7,480 bases of DNA. Source: Lysobacter_C sp966210725. GTDB lineage: Bacteria > Pseudomonadota > Gammaproteobacteria > Xanthomonadales > Xanthomonadaceae. Numbering within the stretch: the stretch's first letter is position 1; the number at the start of each line of letters is the position of its first letter. The notes beneath the pieces were generated by a model. It was not told where the DNA came from. It made no database searches and saw nothing but the letters and a program-made list of their open reading frames with translations. Of this stretch, positions 5,652 to 7,480 are shown one piece after another. The stretch covers positions 1 through 7,480 of the forward strand of contig CBIHLN010000110.1 in NCBI GenBank assembly GCA_966210725.1, read 5' to 3'. Both the position numbers and the translations under genes were made by a program.

Positions 5652-6439
5652 GGCTTCTTGCCGAAGTGCTGGGACAGCAGCTGCGCGAACGCGGGCGGGG
5701 CATCCGCCTGCGGCAGCGGCTCGGAGAGGGTGTGCAGGGTGCGCGTGCCGCCCGGGCCGACGCCCAGCAGCAGCTGGGTGCCGCCGACATCGACCACGAC
5801 CGCGCGCTCGCGCTGGCCCAGCGGCACGGAGGCGACCACGCGCAGCGCACCGTTGGCGCCGCCGCCGCGCGCCGCGCCCGGCAGCCGCTTGGCCAGCCAC
5901 GCCAGGCCCAGGATCAGGCCGAGCACCAGCAGCAGCGCGAACAGGCTGCCGGCGACGCTGCCGGCGGTGGAGGGCGGGGCCGGCATCGGCGTGGCGGCCG
6001 GGCGCGGCGTTGCAGGCGCGGGGGTGGCAGTGCGCGGTGCGGTGACAGGCGTGCTGGCCGGTGGCGTGGCCACGACCGTCGAGGCGTCGGCGGCGACATC
6101 GCCCGCCGCGGCTTCGGCCTGTGCTGACGCATCGGCGGGCACGGTCGTGTCGGTGCTGGTGCCGGTTGCCGGTGCGCGGTCGACCGTCGGCTGCGAAGCC
6201 CCGGTCGAGGCCGACGCGTCCGGCAGTGCCACCGTCTCGACATCAGCCGTGGCGATCGAAGGCGTGGCCACGGCCGCGGATGCGCTCGTTGCCGTCCCGA
6301 CCGGCGCCGACGGCGCGGTGGGCGTCGGCGCGGCCGAGGTGGCCGCCATGTCCGGCACGCTCGCGCATGCGCTGCCGCCGACGGCCATTGCGGCCACCAG
6401 CAGGCAACGCACCACGGCGCGGGCGTGCGCGCGGTGCAT
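5648..6439 (-). CDS. fliO: Flagellar biosynthesis protein FliO with a long low-complexity N-terminal half
   Basis: FliO is a membrane protein that assists assembly or stability of the FliP ring of the export channel. This one is 263 aa by my chosen start, much longer than typical FliO proteins of about 100-150 aa. Residues 1-27 are a basic then hydrophobic leader (RCLLVAAMAVGGSACAS) that could be a signal peptide or anchor. Residues 28-160 are almost only Ala, Thr, Pro, Ser and Val. A clear membrane segment (SLFALLLVLGLILGLAWLAK) spans about 165-184, followed by the conserved FliO domain with LRVVASVPLGQRERAVVVDVG and TQLLLGVGPGGTRTLH. I chose ATG at 6439 because it overlaps the fliN stop (TGATG) and keeps the hydrophobic leader. 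A start 30 residues later (MAATS) would lose that leader. The open frame continues upstream to 6817, but that part lies over fliN and reads as arginine-rich shadow sequence. The stop overlaps the fliP start by 4 bp. Confidence 0.88.
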   Translation of the reverse strand: MHRAHARAVVRCLLVAAMAVGGSACASVPDMAATSAAPTPTAPSAPVGTATSASAAVATPSIATADVETVALPDASASTGASQPTVDRAPATGTSTDTTVPADASAQAEAAAGDVAADASTVVATPPASTPVTAPRTATPAPATPRPAATPMPAPPSTAGSVAGSLFALLLVLGLILGLAWLAKRLPGAARGGGANGALRVVASVPLGQRERAVVVDVGGTQLLLGVGPGGTRTLHTLSEPLPQADAPPAFAQLLSQHFGKKP

Positions 6440-6771
6440 CAGCGCAGGCGCTTGATGCGCTCGGACGGGCTGACCACGTCGGTCAGGCGCACGCCGAAGC
6501 GGTCGTTCACCACCACCACCTCGCCTTGGGCGATCAGCGTGCCGTTGACGAACACGTCCAGCGGTTCGCCCGCGGCGCGCTCGAGTTCGACCACCGAGCC
6601 CTGGTTGAGCTGCAGCAGGTTGCGGATCGGGATGCGGGTGCGCCCGACCTCCAGCGACAGCGACACCGACACGTCCAGGATCACGTCCAGGTTCATGTCG
6701 GCGCCGGCGGCGGCGTCGGGGGTCAGCGCGTCGAAGGCGGCGCGGTCGTCGGCGGAAGCGGCGTTGTTCAT
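6439..6771 (-). CDS. fliN: Flagellar motor switch protein FliN
   Basis: FliN, 110 aa, forms the base of the C-ring with FliM and helps dock export complexes (FliH-FliI with substrate). Residues 1-26 are a short Ala/Asp-rich variable leader. From about residue 27 onward the protein is a SpoA (surface presentation of antigens) domain, recognisable by MNLDVILDVSVSLSLEVGRT, the IRNLLQLNQGSVVELER core and the closing GEVVVVNDRFGVRLTDVVSP segment. The length fits the short FliN form rather than the FliY fusion form. The start ATG overlaps the fliM stop by 4 bp and the TGA shares one base with the fliO ATG (TGATG), so it sits in a coupled run of genes. I see no strong Shine-Dalgarno sequence in front of it, which fits coupled translation. 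The call is secure. Confidence 0.97.
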   Translation of the reverse strand: MNNAASADDRAAFDALTPDAAAGADMNLDVILDVSVSLSLEVGRTRIPIRNLLQLNQGSVVELERAAGEPLDVFVNGTLIAQGEVVVVNDRFGVRLTDVVSPSERIKRLR

Positions 6772-7480
6772 GGCGTGGGCACGAGGCTGTCGAGAGAGGG
6801 GGTCGGCCGCGCGGCATGCACCTGCGTGACCTTGATGGCGTTCTTGCCGTTGTGGGTGCCGAACTCGCCGGAGAACAACGGCACCTGTTCGACGTTGAGC
6901 ACGACGGTGTCGGGCAGTTCGATCGGAATCACGTCGCCGACCTTGAGCCGGCTCAGCTCGCGCAGGCTGATGGTGCGCTGGGCGATGGCGCTGCTCAGCT
7001 CCACCGGCGCGTCCTGCAGCTGGCGGCGCATGGCGTTGGTCCAGCCCTCGTCCTTCTCGATGCGGTCGGACTGCACGCCGGCATCGAGCTGCTCGCGGAT
7101 CGGCTCGAGCATCGAGTACGGGAACGACACGTGGAACTCGCCGCCACCGCCCTCCAGCTCGACATGGAACCGGCTGACGACGATGTACTCGCGGGGGCTG
7201 ATGATGTTGGCGAAGTGCGGGTTGACCTCGGAGTTCATGTACTCGAACTCCACCGGCATCACCGGCGCCCAGGCTTCCACCAGGTCGGCGAAGGTCTGCT
7301 TGAGCAGCAGCTGGATGACGCGCATCTCGGTGGGCGTGAACTCGCGGCCCTCGATGCGGGTGTGGTACTTGCCGTTGCCGCCGAAGAAGTTGTCCACCAC
7401 GGTGAACACCAGGCGCGGTTCGTACACCACCAGCGCGGTGCCGCGCAGCGGCTTCATCTTCACCAGGTTGAGGTTGGTCG
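6768..7480 (-). CDS. fliM: Flagellar motor switch protein FliM, 5' end cut off by the window edge
   Basis: FliM is a C-ring component that binds CheY-P through its N-terminus, contacts FliG through its middle domain and FliN through its C-terminus, and so sets the direction of motor rotation. About 236 codons are visible, against roughly 330 for a full FliM. The frame stays open to the window end (TNLNLVKMKPLRG is read before any true start), so the CheY-binding N-terminus and the beginning of the middle domain are missing. Visible signs are the conserved GGNGKYHTR loop (the GGxG motif that contacts FliG), the middle-domain stretch around EFEYMNSEVNPHFANI, the SFPYSMLEPIRE segment, and a C-terminal SpoA-type domain ending near NGKNAIKVTQV. 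The stop codon overlaps the fliN start by 4 bp (ATGA), which implies translational coupling. The identification is secure; only the 5' end is unknown. Confidence 0.97.
   Translation of the reverse strand, partial: TNLNLVKMKPLRGTALVVYEPRLVFTVVDNFFGGNGKYHTRIEGREFTPTEMRVIQLLLKQTFADLVEAWAPVMPVEFEYMNSEVNPHFANIISPREYIVVSRFHVELEGGGGEFHVSFPYSMLEPIREQLDAGVQSDRIEKDEGWTNAMRRQLQDAPVELSSAIAQRTISLRELSRLKVGDVIPIELPDTVVLNVEQVPLFSGEFGTHNGKNAIKVTQVHAARPTPSLDSLVPTP

Noticed and set aside
6414..6439. FliO leader as a lipoprotein signal (GGSAC)
   Set aside because: A glycine stands at the -3 position, where a lipobox normally has Leu or another aliphatic residue, and FliO is not known as a lipoprotein. An ordinary signal peptide or anchor is more likely.
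4836..6455. Plus-strand open frame of 539 codons opposite fliP and fliO
   Set aside because: It is an antisense shadow. Its Ala/Val/Gly-rich part is simply the complement of the low-complexity FliO linker.
6440..6817. Upstream extension of the fliO frame (126 codons)
   Set aside because: It overlaps fliN completely and reads as Arg/Pro-rich sequence. The TGATG overlap at 6437-6441 gives a better start.
111..7480. The cluster as a virulence (non-flagellar) type III secretion system
   Set aside because: FliM and FliN as separate switch proteins, FliO, and the close match of FlhA and FlhB to flagellar forms in a fliMNOPQR-flhBA order mark it as flagellar.

Overview
This window is the conserved flagellar type III export core of a high-GC gammaproteobacterium. 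All genes lie on the minus strand, so transcription runs from position 7480 down to position 1. In transcription order they are fliM (5' end cut by the window edge), fliN, fliO, fliP, fliQ, fliR, flhB and flhA. Gene order, protein features, the strong G/C bias, and the intergenic repeats (TGTAGGAGC type, GTAGCCCGGGTAAGCG type, TTCCCGCGAAGGCGGGAA type) suggest the Xanthomonadaceae (Lysobacter/Luteimonas/Pseudoxanthomonas/Stenotrophomonas group). That placement is inference from memory of such repeats, not from a search.

Layout. Positions 7480-4564 hold fliM-fliN-fliO-fliP-fliQ, tightly packed with overlaps of 4, 1 and 4 bp and then an 11-bp gap. A 194-bp gap before fliR (4370-4563) is largely a repeat element with 21-nt inverted ends. 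fliR (3581-4369) starts with GTG. A 237-bp gap (3344-3580) follows, holding a second, different set of repeats, including a perfect 29-nt inverted repeat directly after fliR, and then a good sigma-54 (-24/-12) promoter candidate in front of flhB. flhB and flhA overlap by 4 bp. The last 110 bp, downstream of flhA, have no gene I can support but hold a second sigma-54-like motif pointing out of the window, probably at the next flagellar gene (flhF in related gene orders).

How the genes work together. FliM and FliN form the C-ring (rotor/switch and chaperone-substrate docking). FliP, FliQ and FliR form the membrane export channel, with FliO helping it assemble. FlhB is the self-cleaving specificity switch, and FlhA is the large export-gate protein whose cytoplasmic ring receives substrates. 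All genes look intact. I see no hidden novel system. The points that deserve a second look are regulatory and structural: two sigma-54-like promoters that break the cluster into units, fliR sitting between two unrelated repeat families, a repeat edge that appears to supply the fliR ribosome binding site, and an unusually long low-complexity N-terminal half in FliO.
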